Below, piece by piece: positions 12,912 to 27,433 of a stretch of 64,000 bases of DNA. Source of the stretch: Parapristionchus giblindavisi. Taxonomy: Eukaryota; Nematoda; Chromadorea; Rhabditida; Diplogasteridae. Location: positions 186,001-250,000 of the forward strand of contig CALSFV010000020.1 in NCBI GenBank assembly GCA_943737045.1. Direction: 5' to 3'. Below the pieces are notes generated by a model. The model made no database searches. It was not told where the DNA came from and saw nothing but the letters and a program-made list of their open reading frames with translations. The position numbers and the translations under genes are program-made. How positions within the stretch are numbered: the first letter of the stretch is position 1; every line of letters starts with the position of its first letter.

Positions 12912-15623
12912 CATAGTGCGGGAGGTTTCAAGCCAAAGTTAAATGTAGGAGTTGCCCTCCAATGAACCGCCGTGTCATATTGATTGGTCTACAGCGATGT
13001 AAACTCCACAAGGTAATACAGTGAATTATTGATTGACCGATATCGAATAAAGATGTTTACCTGTTGTTGTGATTTTAATCTTTGATCTTCTCTCAGTACT
13101 GTATCGTATTATGATACTGTATTTGTGATGAAGACGAAAATAATGGATTTAATTATATATCTATTGTTTCAGACCGATTCTTTCCAGAAGTATGAGGCCT
13201 TCACGCATCATATTGATTGGTCTACAGCGATGTAAACTCCACAAAGTAATACAGTGAATTATTGATTGACCGATATCGAATAAAGATGTTTACGTGTTGT
13301 TGTGATTTTAATCTTTGATCTTTTCTCAGTACTGTATCGTATTATGATACTGTATTTGTGATGAAGACGAAAATAATGGATTTAATTATATATCTATTGT
13401 TTCAGACCGATTCTTTCCAGAAGTATGAGGCCTTCACGCATCATATTGATTGGTCTACAGCGATGTAAACTCCACAAGGTAATACAGTGAATTATTGATT
13501 GACCGATACCGAATAAATATGTTTATGTGTTGTTGTGATTGTATTCTTTGATCTTCTCTCAGTACTGTATCGTATTATGATACTGTATTTGTGATGAAGA
13601 CGAAAATAATGGATTTAATTATATATCTATTGTTTCAGACCGATTCTTTCCAGAAGTATGAGGCCTTCACGCATCATATTGATTGGTCTACAGCGATGTA
13701 AACTAGGTAATACAGTGAATTATTGCGATGTAAACTCCACAAGGTAATGCAGCGAATTATTGATTGACCGATATCGAATAAAGATGTTTACGTGTTGTTG
13801 TGATTTTAATCTTAAATCTTCTCTCAGTACTGTATCGTATTATGATACTGTATTTGTGATGAAGACGAAAATAATGGATTTAATTATATATCTATTGTTT
13901 CAGACCGATTCTTTCCAGAAGTATGAGGCCTTCACGCATCATATTGATTGGTCTACAGCGATGTAAACTCCACAAGGTAATACAGTGAATTATTGATTGA
14001 CCGATATCGAATAAAGATGTTTACCTGTTGTTGTGATTTTAATCTTTGATCTTCTCTCAGTACTGTATCGTATTATGATACTGTATTTGTGATGAAGACG
14101 AAAATAATGGATTTAATTATATATCTATTGTTTCAGACCGATTCTTTCCAGAAGTATGAGGCCTTCACGCATCATATTGATTGGTCTACAGCGATGTAAA
14201 CTCCACAAGGTAATACAGTGAATTATTGATTGACCGATACCGAATAAATATGTTTATGTGTTGTTGTGATTGTATTCTTTGATCTTCTCTCAGTACTGTA
14301 TCGTATTATGATACTGTATTTGTGATGAAGACGAAAATAATGGATTTAATTATATATCTATTGTTTCAGACCGAGTCTTTCGAGAAGTATGAGGCCTTCG
14401 CTCCTCATATTGATTGGTCTACAGCGATGTAAACTCCACAAGGTAATAAAGTGAATTATTGATTGACCGATATCGAATAAATATGTTTATGTGTTGTTGT
14501 GATTGTATTCTTTGATCTTCTCTCAGTACTGTATCGTATTATGATACTGTATTTGTGATGAAGACGAAAATAATGGATTTAATTATATATCTATTGTTTC
14601 AGACCGATTCTTTCCAGAAGTATGAGGCCTTCACGCATCATATTGATTGGTCTACAGCGATGTAAACTCCACAAGGTAATACAGTGAATTATTGATTGAC
14701 CGATACCGAATAAATATGTTTATGTGTTGTTGTGATTTTAATCTTTGATCTTCTCTCAGTACTGTATCGTATTATGATACTGTATTTGTGATGAAGACGA
14801 AAATAATGGATTTAATTATATATCTATTGTTTCAGACCGAGTCTTTCGAGAAGTATGAGGCCTTCGCTCCTCATATTGATTGGTCTACAGCGATGTAAAC
14901 TCCACAAGGTAATACAGTGAATTATTGATTGACCGATATCGAATAAAGATGTTTACCTGTTGTTGTGATTTTAATCTTTGATCTTCTCTCAGTACTGTAT
15001 CGTATTATGATACTGTATTTGTGATGAAGACGAAAATAATGGATTTAATTATATATCTATTGTTTCAGAACGATTCTTTCCAGAAGTATGAGGCCTTCAC
15101 GCATCATATTGATTGGTCTACAGCGATGTAAACTCCACAAAGTAATACAGTGAATTATTGATTGACCGATATCGAATAAAGATGTTTACGTGTTGTTGTG
15201 ATTTCAATCTTCGATCTTTTCTCAGTACTGTATCGTATTATGATACTGTATTTGTGATGAAGACGAAAATAATGGATTTAATTATATATCTATTGTTTCA
15301 GACCGATTCTTTCCAGAAGTATGAGGCCTTCACGCATCATATTGATTGGTCTACAGCGATGTAAACTCCACAAGGTAATACAGTGAATTATTGATTGACC
15401 GATATCGAATAAATATGTTTATGTGTTGTTGTGATTGTATTCTTTGATCTTCTCTCAGTACTGTATCGTATTATGATACTGTATTTGTGATGAAGACGAA
15501 AATAATGGATTTAATTATATATCTATTGTTTCAGACCGATTCTTTCCAGAAGTATGAGGCCTTCACGCATCATATTGATTGGTCTACAGCGATGTAAACT
15601 CCACAAGGTAATGCAGTGAATTA

Positions 15624-17816
15624 TTGATTGACCGATATCGAATAAAGATGTTTACGTGTTGTTGTGATTTTAATCTTAAATCTTCTCTCAGTACTGTATC
15701 GTATTATGATACTGTATTTGTGATGAAGACGAAAATAATGGATTTAATTATATATCTATTGTTTCAGACCGATTCTTTCCAGAAGTATGAGGCCTTCACG
15801 CATCATATTGATTGGTCTACAGCGATGTAAACTAGGTAATACAGTGAATTATTGCGATGTAAACTCCACAAGGTAATGCAGTGAATTATTGATTGACCGA
15901 TATCGAATAAAAATGTTTACGTGTTGTTGTGATTTTAATCTTAAATCTTCTCTCAGTACTGTATCGTATTATGATACTGTATTTGTGATGAAGACGAAAA
16001 TTATGGATTTAATTATATATCTATTGTTTCAGACCGATTCTTTCCAGAAGTATGAGGCATTCACGCATCATATTGATTGGTCTACAGCGATGTAAACTCC
16101 ACAAGGTAATACAGTGAATTATTGATTGACCGATACCGAATAAATATGTTTATGTGTTGTTGTGATTGTATTCTTTGATCTTCTCTCAGTACTGTATCGT
16201 ATTATGATACTGTATTTGTGATGAAGACGAAAATAATGGATTTAATTATATATCTATTGTATCAGACCGAGTCTTTCGAGAAGTATGAGGCCTTCGCTCC
16301 TCATATTGATTGGTCTACAGCGATGTAAACTCCACAAGGTAATACAGTGAATTATTGATTGACCGATACCGAATAAATATGTTTATGTGTTGTTGTGAAT
16401 GTATTCTTTGATCTTCTCTCAGTACTGTAGCGTATTATGATACTGTTTTTGTGATGAAGACGAAAATAATGGATTTAATTATATATCTATTGTTTCAGAC
16501 CGATTCTTTCCAGAAGTATGAGGCCTTCACGCATCATATTGATTGGTCTACAGCGATGTAAACTCCACAAGGTAATACAGTGAATTATTGATTGACCGAT
16601 ACCGAATAAATATGTTTATGTGTTGTTGTGATTGTATTCTTTGATCTTCTCTCAGTACTGTAGCGTATTATGATACTGTATTTGTGATGAAGACGAAAAT
16701 AATGGATTTAATTATATATCTATTGTTTCAGACCGATTCTTTCCAGAAGTATGAGGCCTTCACGCATCATATTGATTGGTCTACAGCGATGTAAACTAGG
16801 TAATACAGTGAATTATTGCGATGTAAACTCCACAAGGTAATGCAGTGAATTATTGATTGACCGATATCGAATAAAGATGTTTACGTGTTGTTGTGATTTT
16901 AATCTTAAATCTTCTCTCAGTACTGTATCGTATTATGATACTGTATTTGTGATGAAGACGAAAATAATGGATTTAATTATATATCTATTGTTTCAGACCG
17001 ATTCTTTCCAGAAGTATGAGGCCTTCACGCATCATATTGATTGGTCTACAGCGATGTAAACTAGGTAATACAGTGAATTATTGCGATGTAAACTCCACAA
17101 GGTAATGCAGTGAATTATTGATTGACCGATATCGAATAAAAATGTTTACGTGTTGTTGTGATTTTAATCTTAAATCTTCTCTCAGTACTGTATCGTATTA
17201 TGATACTGTATTTGTGATGAAGACGAAAATTATGGATTTAATTATATATCTATTGTTTCAGACCGATTCTTTCCAGAAGTATGAGGCATTCACGCATCAT
17301 ATTGATTGGTCTACAGCGATGTAAACTCCACAAGGTAATACAGTGAATTATTGATTGACCGATACCGAATAAATATGTTTATGTGTTGTTGTGATTGTAT
17401 TCTTTGATCTTCTCTCAGTACTGTATCGTATTATGATACTGTATTTGTGATGAAGACGAAAATAATGGATTTAATTATATATCTATTGTTTCAGACCGAG
17501 TCTTTCGAGAAGTATGAGGCCTTCGCTCCTCATATTGATTGGTCTACAGCGATGTAAACTCCACAAGGTAATACAGTGAATTATTGATTGACCGATACCG
17601 AATAAATATGTTTATGTGTTGTTGTGATTGTATTCTTTGATCTTCTCTCAGTACTGTAGCGTATTATGATACTGTATTTGTGATGAAGACGAAAATAATG
17701 GATTTAATTATATATCTATTGTTTCAGACCGATTTTTTCCAGAAGTATGAGGCCTTCACGCATCATATTGATTGGTCTACAGCGATGTAAACTCCACAAG
17801 GTAATACAGTGAATTA
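15624..17816 (+). repeat. Five-monomer HOR, 1229-bp period
   Basis: Block 15624-16852 (C + duplication, C, B gag, B agcg, B agcg + duplication) is repeated from 16853. The second copy matches through its fourth monomer (to 17816), then switches to a tatccattg class B monomer. Five monomers plus two 32-bp duplications give 1229 bp. The second C of each copy introduces the aaaaatg, attatgg and gaggcattc haplotype that dominates class C to the right. Confidence 0.85.
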
Positions 17817-18314
17817 TTGATTGACCGATACCGAATAAATATGTTTATGTGTTGTTGTGATTGTATTCTTTGATCTTCTCTCAGTACTGTATCGTATTAT
17901 GATACTGTATTTGTGATGAAGACGAAAATAATGGATTTAATTATATATCCATTGTTTCAGACCGAGTCTTTCGAGAAGTATGAGGCCTTCGCTCCTCATA
18001 TTGATTGGTCTACAGCGATGTAAACTCCACAAGGTAATACAGTGAATTATTGATTGACCGATATCGAATAAAGATGTTTACCTGTTGTTGTGATTTTAAT
18101 CTTTGATCTTCTCTCAGTACTGTATCGTATTATGATACTGTATTTGTGATGAAGACGAAAATAATGGATTTAATTATATATCTATTGTTTCAGACCGATT
18201 CTTTCCAGAAGTATGAGGCCTTCACGCATCATATTGATTGGTCTACAGCGATGTAAACTAGGTAATACAGTGAATTATTGCGATGTAAACTCCACAAGGT
18301 AATGCAGTGAATTA

Positions 18315-21300
18315 TTGATTGACCGATATCGAATAAAAATGTTTACGTGTTGTTGTGATTTTAATCTTAAATCTTCTCTCAGTACTGTATCGTATTATGA
18401 TACTGTATTTGTGATGAAGACGAAAATTATGGATTTAATTATATATCTATTGTTTCAGACCGAGTCTTTCGAGAAGTATGAGGCCTTCGCTCCTCATATT
18501 GATTGGTCTACAGCGATGTAAACTCCACAAGGTAATACAGTGAATTATTGATTGACCGATACCGAATAAATATGTTTATGTGTTGTTGTGATTGTATTCT
18601 TTGATCTTCTCTCAGTACTGTAGCGTATTATGATACTGTATTTGTGATGAAGACGAAAATAATGGATTTAATTATATATCTATTGTTTCAGACCGATTCT
18701 TTCCAGAAGTATGAGGCCTTCACGCATCATATTGATTGGTCTACAGCGATGTAAACTCCACAAGGTAATGCAGTGAATTATTGATTGACCGATACCGAAT
18801 AAATATGTTTATGTGTTGTTGTGATTGTATTCTTTGATCTTCTCTCAGTACTGTATCGTATTATGATACTGTATTTGTGATGAAGACGAAAATAATGGAT
18901 TTAATTATATATCTATTGTTTCAGACCGAGTCTTTCGAGAAGTATGAGACCTTCGCTCCTCATATTGATTGGTCTACAGCGATGTAAACTCCACAAGGTA
19001 ATACAGTGAATTATTGATTGACCGATACCGAATAAATATGTTTATGTGTTGTTGTGATTGTATTCTTTGATCTTCTCTCAGTACTGTATCGTATTATGAT
19101 ACTGTATGTGTGATGAAGACGAAAATAATGGATTTAATTATATATCTATTGTTTCAGACCGAGTCTTTCGAGAAGTATGAGACCTTCGCTCCTCATATTG
19201 ATTGGTCTACAGCGATGTAAACTCCACAAGGTAATACAGTGAATTATTGATTGACCGATACCGAATAAATATGTTTATGTGTTGTTGTGATTGTATTCTT
19301 TGATCTTCTCTCAGTACTGTATCGTATTATGATACTGTATTTGTGATGAAGACGAAAATAATGGATTTAATTATATATCTATTGTTTCAGACCGAGTCTT
19401 TCGAGAAGTATGAGGCCTTCGCTCCTCATATTGATTGGTCTACAGCGATGTAAACTCCACAAGGTAATACAGTGAATTATTGATTGACCGATACCGAATA
19501 AATATGTTTATGTGTTGTTGTGATTGTATTCTTTGATCTTCTCTCAGTACTGTAGCGTATTATGATACTGTATTTGTGATGAAGACGAAAATAATGGATT
19601 TAATTATATATCTATTGTTTCAGACCGATTCTTTCCAGAAGTATGAGGCCTTCACGCATCATATTGATTGGTCTACAGCGATGTAAACTCCACAAGGTAA
19701 TACAGTGAATTATTGATTGACCGATACCGAATAAATATGTTTATGTGTTGTTGTGATTGTATTCTTTGATCTTCTCTCAGTACTGTATCGTATTATGATA
19801 CTGTATTTGTGATGAAGACGAAAATAATGGATTTAATTATATATCCATTGTTTCAGACCGAGTCTTTCGAGAAGTATGAGGCCTTCGCTCCTCATATTGA
19901 TTGGTCTACAGCGATGTAAACTCCACAAGGTAATACAGTGAATTATTGATTGACCGATATCGAATAAAGATGTTTACCTGTTGTTGTGATTTTAATCTTT
20001 GATCTTCTCTCAGTACTGTATCGTATTATGATACTGTATTTGTGATGAAGACGAAAATAATGGATTTAATTATATATCTATTGTTTCAGACCGATTCTTT
20101 CCAGAAGTATGAGGCCTTCACGCATCATATTGATTGGTCTACAGCGATGTAAACTAGGTAATACAGTGAATTATTGCGATGTAAACTCCACAAGGTAATG
20201 CAGTGAATTATTGATTGACCGATATCGAATAAAAATGTTTACGTGTTGTTGTGATTTTAATCTTAAATCTTCTCTCAGTACTGTATCGTATTATGATACT
20301 GTATTTGTGATGAAGACGAAAATTATGGATTTAATTATATATCTATTGTTTCAGACCGAGTCTTTCGAGAAGTATGAGGCCTTCGCTCCTCATATTGATT
20401 GGTCTACAGCGATGTAAACTCCACAAGGTAATACAGTGAATTATTGATTGACCGATACCGAATAAATATGTTTATGTGTTGTTGTGATTGTATTCTTTGA
20501 TCTTCTCTCAGTACTGTAGCGTATTATGATACTGTATTTGTGATGAAGACGAAAATAATGGATTTAATTATATATCTATTGTTTCAGACCGATTCTTTCC
20601 AGAAGTATGAGGCCTTCACGCATCATATTGATTGGTCTACAGCGATGTAAACTCCACAAGGTAATACAGTGAATTATTGATTGACCGATACCGAATAAAT
20701 ATGTTTATGTGTTGTTGTGATTGTATTCTTTGATCTTCTCTCAGTACTGTATCGTATTATGATACTGTATTTGTGATGAAGACGAAAATAATGGATTTAA
20801 TTATATATCTATTGTTTCAGACCGAGTCTTTCGAGAAGTATGAGACCTTCGCTCCTCATATTGATTGGTCTACAGCGATGTAAACTCCACAATGTAATAC
20901 AGTGAATTATTGATTGACCGATACCGAATAAATATGTTTATGTGTTGTTGTGATTGTATTCTTTGATCTTCTCTCAGTACTGTATCGTATTATGATACTG
21001 TATGTGTGATGAAGACGAAAATAATGGATTTAATTATATATCTATTGTTTCAGACCGAGTCTTTCGAGAAGTATGAGACCTTCGCTCCTCATATTGATTG
21101 GTCTACAGCGATGTAAACTCCACAAGGTAATACAGTGAATTATTGATTGACCGATACCGAATAAATATGTTTATGTGTTGTTGTGATTGTATTCTTTGAT
21201 CTTCTCTCAGTACTGTATCGTATTATGATACTGTATTTGTGATGAAGACGAAAATAATGGATTTAATTATATATCTATTGTTTCAGACCGAGTCTTTCGA

Positions 21301-22074
21301 GAAGTATGAGGCCTTCGCTCCTCATATTGATTGGTCTACAGCGATGTAAACTCCACAAGGTAATACAGTGAATTATTGATTGACCGATACCGAATAAATA
21401 TGTTTATGTGTTGTTGTGATTGTATTCTTTGATCTTCTCTCAGTACTGTAGCGTATTATGATACTGTATTTGTGATGAAGACGAAAATAATGGATTTAAT
21501 TATATATCTATTGTTTCAGACCGATTCTTTCCAGAAGTATGAGGCCTTCACGCATCATATTGATTGGTCTACAGCGATGTAAACTCCACAAGGTAATACA
21601 GTGAATTATTGATTGACCGATACCGAATAAATATGTTTATGTGTTGTTGTGATTGTATTCTTTGATCTTCTCTCAGTACTGTATCGTATTATGATACTGT
21701 ATTTGTGATGAAGACGAAAATAATGGATTTAATTATATATCCATTGTTTCAGACCGAGTCTTTCGAGAAGTATGAGGCCTTCGCTCCTCATATTGATTGG
21801 TCTACAGCGATGTAAACTCCACAAGGTAATACAGTGAATTATTGATTGACCGATATCGAATAAAGATGTTTACCTGTTGTTGTGATTTTAATCTTTGATC
21901 TTCTCTCAGTACTGTATCGTATTATGATACTGTATTTGTGATGAAGACGAAAATAATGGATTTAATTATATATCTATTGTTTCAGACCGATTCTTTCCAG
22001 AAGTATGAGGCCTTCACGCATCATGTTGATTGGTCTACAGCGATGTAAACTCCACAAGGTAATACAGTGAATTA
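18315..22074 (+). repeat. Eight-monomer HOR, 1896-bp period, two copies
   Basis: Copies are 18315-20210 and 20211-22074. The order is C, B agcg, B gagacc, B gagacc with gtatgtgtg, B gag, B agcg, B tatcc, A. The private gtatgtgtg variant is in the fourth monomer of both. Copy 1 ends with the 32-bp duplication (1896 = 8 x 233 + 32). Copy 2 lacks it and its final A monomer carries catgttgatt, so the right boundary was reshaped. Confidence 0.9.
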
Positions 22075-23239
22075 TTGATTGACCGATACCGAATAAATAT
22101 GTTTATGTGTTGTTGTGATTGTATTCTTTGATCTTCTCTCAGTACTGTATCGTATTATGATACTGTATTTGTGATGAAGACGAAAATAATGGATTTAATT
22201 ATATATCCATTGTTTCAGACCGAGTCTTTCGAGAAGTATGAGGCCTTCGCTCCTCATATTGATTGGTCTACAGCGATGTAAACTCCACAAGGTAATACAG
22301 TGAATTATTGATTGACCGATATCGAATAAAGATGTTTACCTGTTGTTGTGATTTTAATCTTTGATCTTCTCTCAGTACTGTATCGTATTATGATACTGTA
22401 TTTGTGATGAAGACGAAAATAATGGATTTAATTATATATCTATTGTTTCAGACCGATTCTTTCCAGAAGTATGAGGCCTTCACGCATCATATTGATTGGT
22501 CTACAGCGATGTAAACTCCACAAGGTAATACAGTGAATTATTGATTGACCGATACCGAATAAATATGTTTATGTGTTGTTGTGATTGTATTCTTTGATCT
22601 TCTCTCAGTACTGTATCGTAATATGATACTGTATTTGTGATGAAGACGAAAATAATGGATTTAATTATATATCTATTGTTTCAGACCGAGTCTTTCCAGA
22701 AGTATGAGGCCTTCACGCATCATATTGATTGGTCTACAGCGATGTAAACTCCACAAGGTAATACAGTGAATTATTGATTGACCGATACCGAATAAATATG
22801 TTTATGTGTTGTTGTGATTGTATTCTTTGATCTTCTCTCAGTACTGTATCGTATTATGATACTGTATTTGTGATGAAGACGAAAATAATGGATTTAATTA
22901 TATATCCATTGTTTCAGACCGAGTCTTTCGAGAAGTATGAGGCCTTCGCTCCTCATATTGATTGGTCTACAGCGATGTAAACTCCACAAGGTAATACAGT
23001 GAATTATTGATTGACCGATATCGAATAAAGATGTTTACCTGTTGTTGTGATTTTAATCTTTGATCTTCTCTCAGTACTGTATCGTATTATGATACTGTAT
23101 TTGTGATGAAGACGAAAATAATGGATTTAATTATATATCTATTGTTTCAGACCGATTCTTTCCAGAAGTATGAGGCCTTCACGCATCATGTTGATTGGTC
23201 TACAGCGATGTAAACTCCACAAGGTAATACAGTGAATTA

Positions 23240-26200
23240 TTGATTGACCGATACCGAATAAATATGTTTATGTGTTGTTGTGATTGTATTCTTTGATCTT
23301 CTCTCAGTACTGTATCGTATTATGATACTGTATTTGTGATGAAGACGAAAATAATGGATTTAATTATATATCCATTGTTTCAGACCGAGTCTTTCGAGAA
23401 GTATGAGGCCTTCGCTCCTCATATTGATTGGTCTACAGCGATGTAAACTCCACAAGGTAATACAGTGAATTATTGATTGACCGATATCGAATAAAGATGT
23501 TTACCTGTTGTTGTGATTTTAATCTTTGATCTTCTCTCAGTACTGTATCGTATTATGATACTGTATTTGTGATGAAGACGAAAATAATGGATTTAATTAT
23601 ATATCTATTGTTTCAGACCGATTCTTTCCAGAAGTATGAGGCCTTCACGCATCATATTGATTGGTCTACAGCGATGTAAACTCCACAAGGTAATACAGTG
23701 AATTATTGATTGACCGATACCGAATAAATATGTTTATGTGTTGTTGTGATTGTATTCTTTGATCTTCTCTCAGTACTGTATCGTAATATGATACTGTATT
23801 TGTGATGAAGACGAAAATAATGGATTTAATTATATATCTATTGTTTCAGACCGAGTCTTTCGAGAAGTATGAGGCCTTCGCTCCTCATATTGATTGGTCT
23901 ACAGCGATGTAAACTCCACAAGGTAATACAGTGAATTATTGATTGACCGATACCGAATAAATATGTTTATGTGTTGTTGTGATTGTATTCTTTGATCTTC
24001 TCTCAGTACTGTAGCGTATTATGATACTGTATTTGTGATGAAGACGAAAATAATGGATTTAATTATATATCTATTGTTTCAGACCGATTCTTTCCAGAAG
24101 TATGAGGCCTTCACGCATCATATTGATTGGTCTACAGCGATGTAAACTCCACAAGGTAATACAGTGAATTATTGATTGACCGATACCGAATAAATATGTT
24201 TATGTGTTGTTGTGATTGTATTCTTTGATCTTCTCTCAGTACTGTATCGTATTATGATACTGTATTTGTGATGAAGACGAAAATAATGGATTTAATTATA
24301 TATCCATTGTTTCAGACCGAGTCTTTCGAGAAGTATGAGGCCTTCGCTCCTCATATTGATTGGTCTACAGCGATGTAAACTCCACAAGGTAATACAGTGA
24401 ATTATTGATTGACCGATATCGAATAAAGATGTTTACCTGTTGTTGTGATTTTAATCTTTGATCTTCTCTCAGTACTGTATCGTATTATGATACTGTATTT
24501 GTGATGAAGACGAAAATAATGGATTTAATTATATATCTATTGTTTCAGACCGATTCTTTCCAGAAGTATGAGGCCTTCACGCATCATGTTGATTGGTCTA
24601 CAGCGATGTAAACTACACAAGGTAATACAGTGAATTATTGATTGACCGATACCGAATAAATATGTTTATGTGTTGTTGTGATTGTATTCTTTGATCTTCT
24701 CTCAGTACTGTATCGTATTATGATACTGTATTTGTGATGAAGACGAAAATAATGGATTTAATTTTATATCCATTGTTTCAGACCGAGTCTTTCGAGAAGT
24801 ATGAGGCCTTCGCTCCTCATATTGATTGGTCTACAGCGATGTAAACTCCACAAGGTAATACAGTGAATTATTGATTGACCGATATCGAATAAAGATGTTT
24901 ACCTGTTGTTGTGATTTTAATCTTTGATCTTCTCTCAGTACTGTATCGTATTATGATACTGTATTTGTGATGAAGACGTAAATAATGGATTTAATTATAT
25001 ATCTATTGTTTCAGACCGATTCTTTCCAGAAGTATGAGGCCTTCACGCATCATATTGATTGGTCTACAGCGATGTAAACTCCACAAGGTAATACAGTGAA
25101 TTATTGATTGACCGATACCGAATAAATATGTTTATGTGTTGTTGTGATTGTATTCTTTGATCTTCTCTCAGTACTGTATCGTATTATGATACTGTATTTG
25201 TGATGAAGACGAAAATAATGGATTTAATTATATATCTATTGTTTCAGACCCAGTCTTTCGAGAAGTATGAGACCTTCGCTCCTCATATTGATTGGTCTAC
25301 AGCGATGTAAACTCCACAAGGTAATACAGTGAATTATTGATTGACCGATACCGAATAAATATGTTTATGTGTTGTTGTGATTGTATTCTTTGATCTTCTC
25401 TCAGTACTGTATCGTATTATGATACTGTATTTGTGATGAAGACGAAAATAATGGATTTAATTATATATCCATTGTTTCAGACCGAGTCTTTCGAGAAGTA
25501 TGAGGCCTTCGCTCCTCATATTGATTGGTCTACAGCGATGTAAACTCCACAAGGTAATACAGTGAATTATTGATTGACCGATATCGAATAAAGATGTTTA
25601 CCTGTTGTTGTGATTTTAATCTTTGATCTTCTCTCAGTACTGTATCGTATTATGATACTGTATTTGTGATGAAGACGAAAATAATGGATTTAATTATATA
25701 TCTATTGTTTCAGACCGATTCTTTCCAGAAGTATGAGGCCTTCACGCATCATATTGATTGGTCTACAGCGATGTAAACTCCACAAGGTAATACAGTGAAT
25801 TATTGATTGACCGATACCGAATAAATATGTTTATGTGTTGTTGTGATTGTATTCTTTGATCTTCTCTCAGTACTGTATCGTAATATGATACTGTATTTGT
25901 GATGAAGACGAAAATAATGGATTTAATTATATATCTATTGTTTCAGACCGAGTCTTTCGAGAAGTATGAGGCCTTCGCTCCTCATATTGATTGGTCTACA
26001 GCGATGTAAACTCCACAAGGTAATACAGTGAATTATTGATTGACCGATACCGAATAAATATGTTTATGTGTTGTTGTGATTGTATTCTTTGATCTTCTCT
26101 CAGTACTGTAGCGTATTATGATACTGTATTTGTGATGAAGACGAAAATAATGGATTTAATTATATATCTATTGTTTCAGACCGATTCTTTCCAGAAGTAT

Positions 26201-27433
26201 GAGGCCTTCACGCATCATATTGATTGGTCTACAGCGATGTAAACTCCACAAGGTAATACAGTGAATTATTGATTGACCGATACCGAATAAATATGTTTAT
26301 GTGTTGTTGTGATTGTATTCTTTGATCTTCTCTCAGTACTGTATCGTATTATGATACTGTATTTGTGATGAAGACGAAAATAATGGATTTAATTATATAT
26401 CCATTGTTTCAGACCGAGTCTTTCGAGAAGTATGAGGCCTTCGCTCCTCATATTGATTGGTCTACAGCGATGTAAACTCCACAAGGTAATACAGTGAATT
26501 ATTGATTGACCGATATCGAATAAAGATGTTTACCTGTTGTTGTGATTTTAATCTTTGATCTTCTCTCAGTACTGTATCGTATTATGATACTGTATTTGTG
26601 ATGAAGACGAAAATAATGGATTTAATTATATATCTATTGTTTCAGACCGATTCTTTCCAGAAGTATGAGGCCTTCACGCATCATGTTGATTGGTCTACAG
26701 CGATGTAAACTACACAAGGTAATACAGTGAATTATTGATTGACCGATACCGAATAAATATGTTTATGTGTTGTTGTGATTGTATTCTTTGATCTTCTCTC
26801 AGTACTGTATCGTATTATGATACTGTATTTGTGATGAAGACGAAAATAATGGATTTAATTTTATATCCATTGTTTCAGACCGAGTCTTTCGAGAAGTATG
26901 AGGCCTTCGCTCCTCATATTGATTGGTCTACAGCGATGTAAACTCCACAAGGTAATACAGTGAATTATTGATTGACCGATATCGAATAAAGATGTTTACC
27001 TGTTGTTGTGATTTTAATCTTTGATCTTCTCTCAGTACTGTATCGTATTATGATACTGTATTTGTGATGAAGACGTAAATAATGGATTTAATTATATATC
27101 TATTGTTTCAGACCGATTCTTTCCAGAAGTATGAGGCCTTCACGCATCATATTGATTGGTCTACAGCGATGTAAACTCCACAAGGTAATACAGTGAATTA
27201 TTGATTGACCGATACCGAATAAATATGTTTATGTGTTGTTGTGATTGTATTCTTTGATCTTCTCTCAGTACTGTATCGTATTATGATACTGTATTTGTGA
27301 TGAAGACGAAAATAATGGATTTAATTATATATCTATTGTTTCAGACCCAGTCTTTCGAGAAGTATGAGACCTTCGCTCCTCATATTGATTGGTCTACAGC
27401 GATGTAAACTCCACAAGGTAATACAGTGAATTA
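23240..27433 (+). repeat. Nine-monomer HOR, 2097-bp period, two copies
   Basis: Copies 23240-25336 and 25337-27433 are exactly 9 x 233 bp apart. They share private variants in order: cgtaatatg, gtagcg, catgttgatt with aactacac, ttttatatcc, gacgtaaataatgg and gacccagtc with gagacc. Several single-copy changes shared at the same positions show a recent, nearly exact duplication. No class C monomer or unit-end duplication occurs within it. Confidence 0.92.

Larger units (their letters stand above)
12650..12974. mobile_element. Insert 2: 325-bp TIR element carrying a tRNA-like Pol III unit
   Basis: The left end is cacggcggctcaatg and the right end, reverse-complemented, is cacggcggttcattg, giving 13 of 15 matches. 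A clear 5-bp target duplication, tcata, stands at 12645-12649 and 12975-12979. Excision of the element plus one tcata restores a normal class C monomer. There is no transposase, so it is a MITE-like non-autonomous element. CAC/GTG ends and a 5-bp duplication fit Transib, but that family usually duplicates GC-rich targets, so this is a hypothesis. Reverse-strand translation across the tRNA-like part gives GRESNPRGS, the usual by-product of antisense tRNA or SINE sequence. Small open frames at 12466-12675, 12629-12823 and 12691-12897 are incidental. Confidence 0.88.
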
